Shown piece after piece: positions 30,476 to 39,051 of a DNA stretch of 43,634 nucleotides. The stretch's first letter is position 1. Each line of letters begins with the position of its first letter. The notes beneath the pieces were generated by a model that had not been told where the DNA came from, made no database searches, and saw nothing but the letters and a program-made list of their open reading frames with translations. The translations under genes were made by a program, and so were the position numbers. Source of the DNA: DATDCY01 sp031406795 [NCBI: Candidatus Rokuibacteriota bacterium] (GTDB taxonomy: Bacteria; JAUVQV01); assembly GCA_031406795.1 (NCBI GenBank), contig JANOHV010000274.1, positions 1-43,634 of the forward strand, in the 5' to 3' direction.

Positions 30476-31015
30476 TCAAGGCGGCCCCTGGTCTCCACGG
30501 TCACGACGCGACTCGAGGGCCAGCAACCGGGCCTTCATGGCAAGTCCGCCCGCGTAGCCGCCGAGGCCGGTCGCGGCCACCACCCGGTGACAGGGGATCA
30601 CCAGCGGGACCGCGTTGCGCGCCATGACCTGGCCGGCCGCCCGGGCCGCCCGCGGGCTTCCCGCGCGCCGGGCGAGTTCGCCATAGGTGATGGTTGCCCC
30701 CGAAGGAATCCCGCGCGCGGCGGCGAGCGCCCTTCGGGTGAAGCCCGTGACGCCCGCCAGGTCGACCGGCACGTCCGGACATTCCCCGCTGCCCCGCAGG
30801 AATCCCACCAGCCCGTTGCGGAATGCCTCCCGCGGCCTCAAGGCGGCCCCCGGCGACACGCCCAGTTCCCGGGCGACGGTTGCCCGGTCGGGTCGGGGCA
30901 GGACCAGACGGCGCAGTCCGCGCGGCGTGAAGACCACGCCGACCCACCCCCAGGGTGTCCTGAAAAGATCGTAGGAAAGCTGCTCCTTGACATCCACCAC
31001 GACCGCATGGTACAC
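30476..31015 (-). CDS. ogt: Methylated-DNA-protein-cysteine methyltransferase
   Basis: I use GTG 31015 (179 residues) because the sequence upstream of it is antisense to rpsT. The active-site Cys is in AVPLVIPCHRVVAATGLGGY. Other conserved parts are YGELARRAGSPRAARAAGQV (helix-turn-helix) and GGLAMKARLLALE. It repairs O6-alkylguanine by transferring the alkyl group irreversibly to its own Cys. The likely start codon lies beneath the divergent rpsT promoter region, so the two genes share regulatory DNA. Confidence 0.92.
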   Translation of the reverse strand: MYHAVVVDVKEQLSYDLFRTPWGWVGVVFTPRGLRRLVLPRPDRATVARELGVSPGAALRPREAFRNGLVGFLRGSGECPDVPVDLAGVTGFTRRALAAARGIPSGATITYGELARRAGSPRAARAAGQVMARNAVPLVIPCHRVVAATGLGGYAGGLAMKARLLALESRRDRGDQGPP

Positions 31016-31016
31016 A
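30987..31016 (+). promoter_or_regulatory. rpsT promoter
   Basis: TTGACA (30987-30992), an 18-nt spacer and TACACA (31011-31016) give a predicted start near 31023 and a 30-base leader with GGAGG. The promoter overlaps the 5' end of the divergent ogt gene. Confidence 0.65.
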
Positions 31017-31054
31017 ATGCGCTCGATTTTATGAAGTAATTTGGAGGAAAGCAG

Positions 31055-31330
31055 ATGGCACATACCAAGTCGGCGCTCAAGCGGATCCGCCAGGACAAGC
31101 GGCGGAACCTGCGCAACCAGTCGGTCAAGAGCACGGTGCGCACGGCGACGCGCGCCTTCCGGGAAACCCTCGCGGAGGGTGACGCCCCGAAGACGGAGAC
31201 CGCGCTGCGCTTCGCCTCGAAGACCCTGTGCAAGGCCGCGACCAAGGGCGTCGTGCGCAAGCAGACGGCCGCGCGGCGAATTTCCCGGCTGGCCAAAGCG
31301 ACGCACAAGTCGCTGGCCGCCGCGAAGTAG
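31055..31330 (+). CDS. rpsT: 30S ribosomal protein S20
   Basis: The 91-residue basic protein is typical S20: MAHTKSALKRIRQDKRRNLR at the start, then KSTVRTATRAFRETL and KGVVRKQTAARRISRLAK. It binds 16S rRNA early in assembly. GGAGGAAA lies about 6 nt before ATG 31055. It stands alone with a promoter inside ogt, and is followed 106 bases later by rsmI. Confidence 0.97.
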   Translation: MAHTKSALKRIRQDKRRNLRNQSVKSTVRTATRAFRETLAEGDAPKTETALRFASKTLCKAATKGVVRKQTAARRISRLAKATHKSLAAAK

Positions 31331-31436
31331 TTCCGTCGCGCTCCCCCCCCGCAACCCTCCCGATCCGTCGTGCGGGGCCCGCGTCGCGCTGTCGCCGGCA
31401 GGGGCCGGATGGGGTGTCGGCGTGCCGGGTGACCGC

Positions 31437-32234
31437 GTGAACGACATCGGGAAGCTGTACGTCGTCAGCACGCCGATCGGCAATCTCGAGGACATCACGC
31501 TGCGGGCGCTGCGCCTGTTGCGTGAAGTCGACCTGATCGCGGCCGAGGACACCCGTCACACGCGCAAACTCCTCTCGCACTTCGACATCCACACGCCGCT
31601 CACGAGCTTCTACCAGCACCAGCAGTTCCGCCAGGCCCCGGGCCTGGTCCGCCAATTGCTCGAAGGGAAGAACATCGCGCTGGTGACGGACGCCGGAACC
31701 CCGGGCATTTCCGACCCCGGGGCGGTGCTGGTGCGTCTGGCGATCGAGGCCGGCATCGAGATTACCCCGGTGCCGGGGCCTGCGGCCGCGATCACCCTGC
31801 TCTCGGTCTCGGGACTCGACACCCACGCCTTTGTCTTCGAAGGCTTCCTGCCGATCAAGTCGGGGCGCAAGCGTCGCGTACTCGAGAGCCTCGCGCGCGA
31901 GAAGCGCACGCTGATCTTCTACGAATCGCCGCACCGGCTCGTGAAGACCCTGGCCCTGATGCTCGAAGTGCTCGGCGACCGGCCGGCCGCGGTCGGCCGC
32001 GAACTGACGAAGGTCTTCGAGGAGATCACGCGCGGCACGCTCGCCGCTGCCCTCGAAGCTTACCGGGAGCGAAAGGTCAAGGGGGAGCTGACGATCGCGA
32101 TCGCCGGCTTCGCGGGCGAGACGTCGGCTGAGCCCGACGAGACGGACGCGCCCGACCCCGAAGATCCGGACTCGGAGGCCGAGGAGGAAGACGGACCGGA
32201 GGAGAGCCCGGCCCCCGACCCGGCAGCCTGTTAG
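31437..32234 (+). CDS. rsmI: 16S rRNA (cytidine-2'-O)-methyltransferase RsmI
   Basis: GTG 31437 gives 265 residues starting NDIGKLYVVSTPIGNLEDIT, the usual N-terminus; GTG 31422 is an alternative. Other family segments are AAEDTRHTRKLLSHFDI, LVTDAGTPGISDPGAVLVRL and ESPHRLVKTL. It methylates the 2'-O of C1402 of 16S rRNA in the decoding centre. Unusually, the last 40 residues are very acidic (ETDAPDPEDPDSEAEEEDGP), a probably disordered tail. The stop overlaps the next, convergent gene by 4 bases. Confidence 0.95.
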   Translation: MNDIGKLYVVSTPIGNLEDITLRALRLLREVDLIAAEDTRHTRKLLSHFDIHTPLTSFYQHQQFRQAPGLVRQLLEGKNIALVTDAGTPGISDPGAVLVRLAIEAGIEITPVPGPAAAITLLSVSGLDTHAFVFEGFLPIKSGRKRRVLESLAREKRTLIFYESPHRLVKTLALMLEVLGDRPAAVGRELTKVFEEITRGTLAAALEAYRERKVKGELTIAIAGFAGETSAEPDETDAPDPEDPDSEAEEEDGPEESPAPDPAAC

Positions 32235-32650
32235 CGGCGCCCCAGACGAAACGACAGGGCTGCGGCGCCGACGAGAACGACCACCGCCGCGTACGCCGCC
32301 GCAACCTTGACCCAGAATTCGAGCGTCGTCAGCACGAACCCCTGCCCGCCGGCGCCACCGGGATGCGCGAACAGGAAGAAGACCCCCACCCCCGCCGCCA
32401 GTTGCGGCAGCAGCCACGCGAGACTGTTCAGGAACACCGCGGGCGCCGAGCGCGACAGAGAACCGGCGACCACCAGCGTGGCGGCCACCGGCAGCATCAC
32501 GATGCCCCAGACCGCGGGCGCCGCGCCGCCCGACCCCGGCGGAAAGAGCGAGATGACCACCGCGGCGGCGGCACCGGTCAGCAGCGCGGCTCCGGCAGAT
32601 GCCGCCAGCGTGAGCAAGAACGCGCGTCTTCCCGATCGCATGCGCGCCAT
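32231..32650 (-). CDS. Small integral membrane protein
   Basis: The 139-residue protein has four hydrophobic segments (about residues 10-34, 46-66, 72-96 and 108-132) separated by short loops, and basic ends (MRSGRRAF and SFRLGRR). The topology resembles AtpI/AtpZ-like or DUF-type four-helix proteins, but no motif allows a name. It is convergent with rsmI and 108 bases downstream of the start of nothing else on its strand. Confidence 0.7.
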   Translation of the reverse strand: MARMRSGRRAFLLTLAASAGAALLTGAAAAVVISLFPPGSGGAAPAVWGIVMLPVAATLVVAGSLSRSAPAVFLNSLAWLLPQLAAGVGVFFLFAHPGGAGGQGFVLTTLEFWVKVAAAYAAVVVLVGAAALSFRLGRR

Positions 32651-32758
32651 GATACCCCACCATGGCGCAACCGCACACCGGTTATCGGCCGGCGGACACC
32701 CGGGGAGCGGCCGATCCGGCCGCGAGGCGGTCGGCTTCGGTGCCGGCAGCCCGGGCGC

Positions 32759-34762
32759 TTACCTGATGGTGCCGCCGAGCGGGATGGTTCCCTCGTAGCC
32801 GAATTGCGTCTCCCAGAAACCTTCCGTGCTCTTGAAGAGATACCAGTTGCCGCCGGCGGGGTAGTAGCAGCCGAGGTCGAGCCTGCCGTCACCGTCGAAA
32901 TCGCCGAGCACCGGCTCGGTGCCGGCGTAGCCGAATCGCGTCTCCCAGAAGCCCATCGTGCTCTGGAAGACATACCAGTTGCCGCCCGGCGGGTAGTAGC
33001 AGCCGATGTCACTCGTGCCGTCGCCGTCGAAGTCTCCCACCACCGGAATCGTCCCTTCGTACCCGAACGTCGTCTCGCCGAAGCCGCTGCTGCTCTGAAA
33101 GACGTACCAATTACCGCCCGGCGGGTAATAACAGCCGATGTCGTCGCGGCCGTCCCCGTCGAAATCACCGACGACCGGAATCGTCCCGGCGTAGCCGAAC
33201 TGCGTCTGCGCCGCCCCTTCCGTGCTCTTGAAGATGTTCCAACTCCCGGAGTCGGGATGGTAGACGCCGATGTCGCTCACCCCGTCACCGTCGAAATCAC
33301 CCGTGACCGGAATCGTTCCGGCATACCCGAACTGCGTCTGCCAGAACCCCTCCGTGCTCCTGAACTGGTACCAGTTCCCTCCTGGCGGATAGTAGCTGCC
33401 GATATCCGAGCGACCGTCCCGGTCGAAATCGTTTATCGGGAGAGCGATCACCGCGAAGATCTGCGCGACCGTGGGCGCGGGGTCGTACGCGAGGTCCCCC
33501 GGCTGGTCGGCGTTGACGGCACAATCGCCGCGGGCCGCGAAGGACAACGTCCCGCCGGGCGTGATCATGCAAACTCCGGGAGTGGTCGAAGTGAAGACGA
33601 CGGCCAGGCCCGACGAAGCGGTGGCGGTCAGGGTCGGGGCGGTGCCGAAGAACTGGCTCCCGGGATTGGTGAAGGTGATGGCCTGGACTTGCTTGGCAGT
33701 GGTCAGCTCCAGGGACCAGGAGTCGATGCTGCCGCCGTCAGCCGCGAGGTCGTCGGAGACCGTCAGAATCCAGGTGCCGTTCGGGTCTTCACCAAGGAAC
33801 GCCCCCAGCGCCTCCTCCGGCACCAGCGGCGAAGCCAATGCCTGGTTCACGAAGGTGTGGTCCGTCACCAGACCGTTGTTCGCGAGGTAGGGCACCTGGC
33901 CGGCCGGGTTGGCGTCATCGTCCCAAAGGGTGCCATTGAAGACATCGTCATTGCCGGCGCCGTTGTCCGTGCTGAGCGTCACGACGGTGCCCGCGGGAGA
34001 TTGGATCGTGATGTCCAGATCCCCGGGAAACGTGTGCGGGATGAAGGTCATCACGTTGACGTCCAGGAGTGAGGTCCCCGCGCCGGCGACCGCGATCGTC
34101 GACGATACCACTGCCGGGCCCGTCGGGATGGCTACGGGTCCAACGCTCGAGAAGGTGCCGGTGGCGGTCGTTGGCGCCTGGTCGAGAGTGACCAGGTCCA
34201 CGACCCAGCTGTCGAGGCTGCCCCCCTCGAACGCCAGATCGTCGACAATCGTCAGCGTCCAGATGCCGTTCGGGTCCTCCCCGAGGAAGGCCGCCAGCGA
34301 TTCTTCCGGCTCGAGCGGCGAGGCCAGCGTCAGGTTCACGTATTGGTGGTCCGTGACCAGCCCGTTGTTCGTGGCGTAGGGCACCTGGCCAGCCGGGTTG
34401 GCGTTATCGTTCCACAGGGTGCCGTTGAAGACGTTGTCGTTGCCGGCCCCATTGTCCGTGGTGAGCGTCACGACGGTGCCCGCGGGAGACTGGATCGTGA
34501 TGTCGAGGTTGAAGGCAGCCGTGTGCGTAATGAAGGTCACCAGGTTGACATCCAGGAGGTACGTTCCCGCGCCGGCCACACTGATGGTCGACGTCACCAC
34601 CGCCGGTCCCGTCGGAATCGCCGTCGGGATTGAATTACCGTAGCTTGCGTTGGCCGTATTGGCGAATGTGGGGACCGCGCCGACGGACTGCGCCGCGCGA
34701 GGCGACAGCAAAGCGCCGACGAACAACGTGATACCGAGCAGCAACCTCGTCGAGATACTCAT
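32759..34762 (-). CDS. Secreted repeat protein: two P-domains plus five FG-GAP-like repeats
   Basis: I start at ATG 34762, which has an AGAGGGGGGG site and a signal peptide (STRLLLGITLFVGALLSPRA). The 667 residues contain two copies of a proprotein-convertase P-like domain (about residues 35-180 and 190-335; shared LDITIQSPAGTVVTL and DDLAxxGGSxDSW). A short Ig-like linker follows, then five 44-residue repeats beginning DFDGDG, as in FG-GAP/VCBS propeller repeats with a Ca2+-binding DxDxDG loop. It is probably exported and binds calcium; its role in adhesion or as a stray protease module is unknown. No protease domain is present. Confidence 0.82.
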   Translation of the reverse strand: MSISTRLLLGITLFVGALLSPRAAQSVGAVPTFANTANASYGNSIPTAIPTGPAVVTSTISVAGAGTYLLDVNLVTFITHTAAFNLDITIQSPAGTVVTLTTDNGAGNDNVFNGTLWNDNANPAGQVPYATNNGLVTDHQYVNLTLASPLEPEESLAAFLGEDPNGIWTLTIVDDLAFEGGSLDSWVVDLVTLDQAPTTATGTFSSVGPVAIPTGPAVVSSTIAVAGAGTSLLDVNVMTFIPHTFPGDLDITIQSPAGTVVTLSTDNGAGNDDVFNGTLWDDDANPAGQVPYLANNGLVTDHTFVNQALASPLVPEEALGAFLGEDPNGTWILTVSDDLAADGGSIDSWSLELTTAKQVQAITFTNPGSQFFGTAPTLTATASSGLAVVFTSTTPGVCMITPGGTLSFAARGDCAVNADQPGDLAYDPAPTVAQIFAVIALPINDFDRDGRSDIGSYYPPGGNWYQFRSTEGFWQTQFGYAGTIPVTGDFDGDGVSDIGVYHPDSGSWNIFKSTEGAAQTQFGYAGTIPVVGDFDGDGRDDIGCYYPPGGNWYVFQSSSGFGETTFGYEGTIPVVGDFDGDGTSDIGCYYPPGGNWYVFQSTMGFWETRFGYAGTEPVLGDFDGDGRLDLGCYYPAGGNWYLFKSTEGFWETQFGYEGTIPLGGTIR
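32771..33430 (-). repeat. Five tandem 132-bp coding repeats
   Basis: Units of 44 codons repeat exactly in length from 33430 down to 32771. Each starts with DFDGDG (DFDRDG in the first) and contains NWYxFxST and FGYxGTxP. Confidence 0.92.
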
Positions 34763-34990
34763 TCCCCCCCCTCTTCTTTGTGAGGCCACGCAAAAGTCAG
34801 CCCGCCATAGCACCGCTGCCGCGAAGTCTCGATCAGGACGAGGCTCCGCGAATCCCGCATTTTTCGCTACTACCTGGCCGATTGTTCGATACTACCTATT
34901 CGGTGGTCTTGAGTCACCCGGTTTCGCGGACTGGGGAGGAGTCTGAACCGCAGCGGAGCCTGGTCACGATCGTCGCAGACCGACATTGTC

Positions 34991-35035
34991 GGAAGGCACG
35001 CCTTCCTTGACGAATCCCGGCCCTTCACCTACGAT
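34991..35035 (+). promoter_or_regulatory. Palindrome and promoter of the AAA-like gene
   Basis: GGAAGGC-AC-GCCTTCC (34991-35006) is a perfect 16-bp palindrome directly abutting a -35 box TTGACG (35007-35012). A 17-nt spacer leads to TACGAT (35030-35035), which ends 8 nt before ATG 35044. The palindrome could bind an activator or repressor. The short gap predicts a leaderless mRNA. Confidence 0.65.
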
Positions 35036-35043
35036 GCCGCGCG

Positions 35044-35931
35044 ATGCACAGGAAACTCGAGAAGGTCTATTACGAAATCCGCCGCCCGCGCACGACGTGG
35101 GACGACATCGGCGGCTGCACGCTAGTCAAGGCGGCCTTGCGCCAGATGGTCTGCCTCCCGCTGATGAGAGCGGCCGACGTCGGCCGCATGGGGTTGGTGC
35201 CGCCCGCGGCCATCCTGCTCTGGGGGCCGCTCGGCACCGGCCTGGCGATGCTCCCCGAGGCCTGCGCCTCCGAGGCCGGGGTGAGTTACATCTATGTCTC
35301 CGGGCGCGAAATCCTCGGCAAGCCCGAGGCGCTCGTCGAGACGCTGCGCGAAGCCGAGCGTGAAGCCCCCGCGGTGCTCTACATCTCGGACCTCGACTGG
35401 CTCGCCCCGCAACCGGGCGCAAACTACGCCTGGGGCCCCGAGGGCAACGAGCGCGGCAAGCCGCCGACCTTCGCCGACCGCGAAATGACCGACACCTTCC
35501 TGCGGGAACTCGACCGGCTGCAGGCGGCGACCGCCGGACGCCTCGCGATCATCGGCGGGACCTACCGCATCGACGTCGTCAATCAGGCGCTCATCAAGGA
35601 CAAGAGCCGCTTCAACCGCAAGGTCTTCCTGCCGCCGCCGGAGCTCGCGGATCGCCGGGCCGTGCTCGGGATTTACGCAGCGCGCAAGCCGAACGACGGG
35701 CATCTCGACCTTGACGCGGTCGCGGCGCAGACCGAGGGGTACGTCGGCTGGGACCTGGAAAACGTCGTAAAGAAGGCGGCGCTGCGCGCGATCGAGGCCG
35801 ACCGCGGGGAAATCACGCAGGCGGATCTGGTCGCGGCTGTCCCCCTCGTCAAGCCCTGGCTGACCCCGGACATGACCGAGGGGTACCGGCGCATCTTCGC
35901 CGCCGACTGCCCCCACCACTACAATTTCTAG
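35044..35931 (+). CDS. AAA+ family protein with degenerate ATP-binding motifs
   Basis: The 295 residues follow the layout of an FtsH/Cdc48-type AAA domain: TTWDDIGGCTLVKAAL at the start, a second region of homology near IIGGTYRIDVVNQAL and KSRFNRKVFLPPPELADRR, and a helical lid with GYVGWDLENVVKKAALRAIE. Walker A reads GPLGTGLA (residues 61-68), replacing the essential Lys-Thr of GxxGxGKT. Walker B reads LYISDLDW, without the usual DE pair. ATP hydrolysis is unlikely. It may be a pseudo-ATPase scaffold or regulator. It is convergent with the heme-sensor kinase, 10 bases away. Confidence 0.85.
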   Translation: MHRKLEKVYYEIRRPRTTWDDIGGCTLVKAALRQMVCLPLMRAADVGRMGLVPPAAILLWGPLGTGLAMLPEACASEAGVSYIYVSGREILGKPEALVETLREAEREAPAVLYISDLDWLAPQPGANYAWGPEGNERGKPPTFADREMTDTFLRELDRLQAATAGRLAIIGGTYRIDVVNQALIKDKSRFNRKVFLPPPELADRRAVLGIYAARKPNDGHLDLDAVAAQTEGYVGWDLENVVKKAALRAIEADRGEITQADLVAAVPLVKPWLTPDMTEGYRRIFAADCPHHYNF

Positions 35932-35941
35932 ACGCGGGGCG

Positions 35942-37429
35942 CTAGCCCTCCCGGGCGCACATGGCCTCGCGCGGGCCCGATTTCGGCAGCCGCACGCAGA
36001 AGACCGACCCGCCCGCGGGGTTGTCCTCCACCCAGATCCGGCCCTTGTGCAGGTCGACGAGGCGCTTGACGATGGCCAGGCCGAGCCCGGAACCCTCCAC
36101 ACCCTCTTTCTTCAGCCGCGTGAAACGGGTGAAGATCAGCGGCTTGTCATTGTCGGAGATCCCCTTGCCGAAGTCGCGAATCTGCACGACCCAGCACGGC
36201 CCCTGGTCGAGGATCTCCAGCTCGAGTTTCTTGCCCCCGGCGGCGTACTTGATGGCGTTCGCGACGATGTTCGCGAAGACGTCCTCGACCATCGGATTCG
36301 CGGTGATCGGGTACTCGCCGCGCGGCAGATAGTTGACGGCCATGCTCGCTTCCTTGAGCCGGAGTTCGTGCACCGCCAGCGCGTCGAGCAGCAGCGTGTT
36401 CAGATCGAGCTGCTGGCAGTCGACGTGGTGCATCTCCTCGAGCCGGGAGTACTTCGAGGCGTTGCGGATGAGGTCCATGAGGCGGTTGTTCACCCCCTCG
36501 ATCTTGTGCAGGCAGTCCATCTTGACCGGGTCGGTCTCGTTCTCCTCGAGGAACGAGGTGTAGTACCGCACCACGCTGGCCGGGTTGAGCAGGTCGTGCC
36601 GCACGATGTCGATGAACAGGTCCTTGAGCTGGTTGGACTCGCGCAGGCGCTCGGCCGCGGTCCGGGCCTCCTCCTCGGCCAGCCGCAACCCGCGCTCGCT
36701 CGCCAGCAGGCTGCGGCCGCCGATCGTGACGCCGGCGATCCCGATGAACCAGAGCAGCAGGTGGGCAAGGATGACCGTGCGGATGCTCTTCCATTCGATC
36801 GCGCGCAGTTCCGCCATCGGCACCGAGACGCTGATGCCGCCCCATGGCTTGTCGAGGACGTAGCCGCGCTCGTGGTGGCAGGAGAGACAGTTCTCCTCGG
36901 TGATCAGCGGGCGCATCAACCGCATGTATTCCTTGCCGTCCATCGGCTGCACGGCACTCACCTCGTCGACCCCGCGCTTGAAGGCCTCCAGGGCGGAGCG
37001 CTCCCAGGGGTCGGGGGCGTTCTGCGGGCGCATCGGCTCGAGGCTGGTGATGTGCCCGTGCAGCCCCGAGACCGTGCGCTCGAGCTCGTACACCTGGCGC
37101 GTCATGTACGCCGGATTCACGAGCGTGAGGGTTTTGCCCGAAGGAGTGCGGATGTCGCGCTCCGCGATACCGGCGAGGTAGGGGTTCGGCGGCGTCACGG
37201 CCGCGTCGACGTACACGCCGCCGTACTGGTTGTTCCAGCGGCGAAAGACGATATCCTTCTCATAGGCGACGCGCGCCTGGATGAGCGCCCCGTCGAGCGT
37301 GCGATCCCGGACCTGGATGATGTTCCAGGCCAGGGAGATTCCCAGCAGCGCCGTGCCGAGCACGCCGAGCGCGGCGATCGAAACCTCGAGACTAAGGCGT
37401 CTCCCGGGAATCTGGGCTCCGGATTGCAT
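35942..37429 (-). CDS. c-heme sensor histidine kinase
   Basis: The 495-residue kinase has a membrane helix at about 15-37, a periplasmic sensor domain with CLSCH (residues 181-185) in a DUF3365/Tll0287-like c-heme fold, and a second membrane helix at about 217-239. A coiled linker leads to a dimerisation helix with phospho-acceptor His278 in DIVRHDLLNP. The ATP-binding domain has VANAIKYA (N box), RDFGKGIS (G1) and GSGLGLAIV (G2). It probably senses redox state or a heme ligand. No response regulator gene lies beside it. A promoter is at 37438-37466, with no leader. Confidence 0.92.
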   Translation of the reverse strand: MQSGAQIPGRRLSLEVSIAALGVLGTALLGISLAWNIIQVRDRTLDGALIQARVAYEKDIVFRRWNNQYGGVYVDAAVTPPNPYLAGIAERDIRTPSGKTLTLVNPAYMTRQVYELERTVSGLHGHITSLEPMRPQNAPDPWERSALEAFKRGVDEVSAVQPMDGKEYMRLMRPLITEENCLSCHHERGYVLDKPWGGISVSVPMAELRAIEWKSIRTVILAHLLLWFIGIAGVTIGGRSLLASERGLRLAEEEARTAAERLRESNQLKDLFIDIVRHDLLNPASVVRYYTSFLEENETDPVKMDCLHKIEGVNNRLMDLIRNASKYSRLEEMHHVDCQQLDLNTLLLDALAVHELRLKEASMAVNYLPRGEYPITANPMVEDVFANIVANAIKYAAGGKKLELEILDQGPCWVVQIRDFGKGISDNDKPLIFTRFTRLKKEGVEGSGLGLAIVKRLVDLHKGRIWVEDNPAGGSVFCVRLPKSGPREAMCAREG

Positions 37430-37437
37430 ATTTTGCC

Positions 37438-37466
37438 ATTATCCGGCGATCGGCGAGGCATTGCAA
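37438..37466 (-). promoter_or_regulatory. Promoter of the heme-sensor kinase
   Basis: On the minus strand TTGCAA (37466-37461), a 17-nt spacer and GATAAT (37443-37438) end 8 nt before the kinase ATG. Confidence 0.55.
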
Positions 37467-37510
37467 GCCGGCGGCCGGGCGGCGCGCGCGGCGGCTGCAG
37501 TTCCGAGCGC

Positions 37511-37539
37511 TTGACGAAACGGCGATGCTCGGAGAAAAT
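37511..37539 (+). promoter_or_regulatory. Candidate promoter of the carboxylase pair
   Basis: TTGACG (37511-37516), a 17-nt spacer and GAAAAT (37534-37539) lie 51 bases before ATG 37591. The -10 is imperfect. Confidence 0.4.
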
Positions 37540-37590
37540 GCCGCCTCACGCGCAGGGAAGACCGCGGGACCACGGAGGACGGGCCGGGCG

Positions 37591-39051
37591 ATGACAGAGC
37601 GGACGATCAGCAACATTCTCGTCGCCAACCGCGGCGTCCCCGCCGTGCGGATCATGCACACCTGCCGCGACCGCAAGATCCGCTCCACCGCGGTGTACTC
37701 CACGCCGGATCGGCTGGCGCACCACGTCTCGATGGCGGACGCCGCCGTGCACATCGGCGAGGCGCCGCCGGCGGAATCCTACCTGAATATGGACCGCCTC
37801 ATCGACGCGGCCCACCGCAGCAAGGCCGACGCCGTCCACGCCGGCTGGGGTTTCCTCGCCGAAAATGCCGCATTCGCCCGCCGCGTCATCGACGCGGGCC
37901 TGACCTGGATCGGCCCGCCCCCCGACGTGATCGGCCGCCTCGGCGACAAAATCGAGGCCAAGCAGATCGCCCGCGCGGCGAACGTCCCGGTGATCCCCGG
38001 GATCGACCACGTCATCGAGGCCGACCAGGTGCGCCGCTGGATGCGCGAGGACAACGTCACCTTCCCCATCATGCTCAAGGCGGCCGGCGGCGGCGGCGGG
38101 CGCGGCATGGTCAAGGTCGAACACGACGCGCACCTGCACATGGCGATCGGTCAGGCCCGCTCGGAGGCGAAGAAGTTCTTCGGCAGCGAAACCGTGCTGG
38201 CCGAGAAGTACGTCGAGCGCGGCCGCCACATCGAAGTCCAGATCATCGCGGACCAGCACGGCAACGTCTTCCACCTCTTCGAGCGCGAGTGCACGATCCA
38301 GCGGCGCCACCAGAAGATCGTCGAAGAGGCGCCCTCCCCGACGCTCGACACGCAGCTGCGCGAGGAGATCTGCGCCACCGCGGTGCGCCTGATGCGCGAG
38401 ATCGGCTACGCGTCCGCCGGCACCGTCGAGTTCCTCTTCGACTCCGAGACCCGGCGCTTTTACTTTCTGGAGGTCAACACCCGCCTTCAGGTCGAGCACG
38501 GGATCACCGAGTTGATCACCGGCGTTGACATCGTCGGGCTGATGCTCGACGTCGCCGAGGGCAAGCCCCTGCCCTTCCGGCAGGAGGAGATCCGCCCCAA
38601 CCGCTGGGCGCTCGAAGTGCGACTCAACGCCGAGGACCCGCGCAGCTTCAACCCGTCGTTCGGCAACGTCTCGCGGCTGATCGTGCCCCAGGGGCCGAAC
38701 GTGCGCGTCGCCTCCGGGATCTACGAGGGGGCGGACGTGCCGCCGTACTACGACTCGCTGCTGATGCTCGTGATCACCGCCGGCAAGGACCGCGCGGACG
38801 CGATCCGCGTCATGGACCGCTGCCTCGGCCGCAACCTGCGCGTCGAGGGGGTAAAGACGCTGCAGCCGCTGCTGCTCTCGATCATCCGCCACCCGGCGTT
38901 CGTCGCCGGCGAGTTCTCGACGCGCTTCATCGAGGAGCACCTCGCCGAGCTGGTCGCCACCTTCCGCGACCGCAGCGCCGAGGACGAAGTCCTCAAGGTG
39001 GCGCGCTACGTCGCCGAGATCACCGCGCTCGGCCCGCGGGGGTGGATGTGA
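37591..39051 (+). CDS. Biotin carboxylase subunit of a divergent acyl-CoA/pyruvate carboxylase
   Basis: ATG 37591 gives 486 residues. The ATP-grasp core is complete: AAGGGGGRGMVKVE (phosphate loop), EKYVERGRHIEVQIIADQHG, LFERECTIQRRHQKIVEEAP, FYFLEVNTRLQVEHGITE. It carboxylates biotin using bicarbonate and ATP. Several usually fixed residues differ: VANRGVPAVRI instead of VANRGEIAVRI, HAGWGFLAENAAF instead of HPGYGFL and VEHGITE instead of VEHPVTE. It lies upstream of the carboxyltransferase/biotin protein with a short overlap and surely forms a complex with it. Confidence 0.9.
   Translation: MTERTISNILVANRGVPAVRIMHTCRDRKIRSTAVYSTPDRLAHHVSMADAAVHIGEAPPAESYLNMDRLIDAAHRSKADAVHAGWGFLAENAAFARRVIDAGLTWIGPPPDVIGRLGDKIEAKQIARAANVPVIPGIDHVIEADQVRRWMREDNVTFPIMLKAAGGGGGRGMVKVEHDAHLHMAIGQARSEAKKFFGSETVLAEKYVERGRHIEVQIIADQHGNVFHLFERECTIQRRHQKIVEEAPSPTLDTQLREEICATAVRLMREIGYASAGTVEFLFDSETRRFYFLEVNTRLQVEHGITELITGVDIVGLMLDVAEGKPLPFRQEEIRPNRWALEVRLNAEDPRSFNPSFGNVSRLIVPQGPNVRVASGIYEGADVPPYYDSLLMLVITAGKDRADAIRVMDRCLGRNLRVEGVKTLQPLLLSIIRHPAFVAGEFSTRFIEEHLAELVATFRDRSAEDEVLKVARYVAEITALGPRGWM

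Noticed and set aside
32771-33430. Possible CRISPR or satellite array
   Set aside because: The 132-bp units are in-frame coding repeats of the DFDGDG type within one protein.
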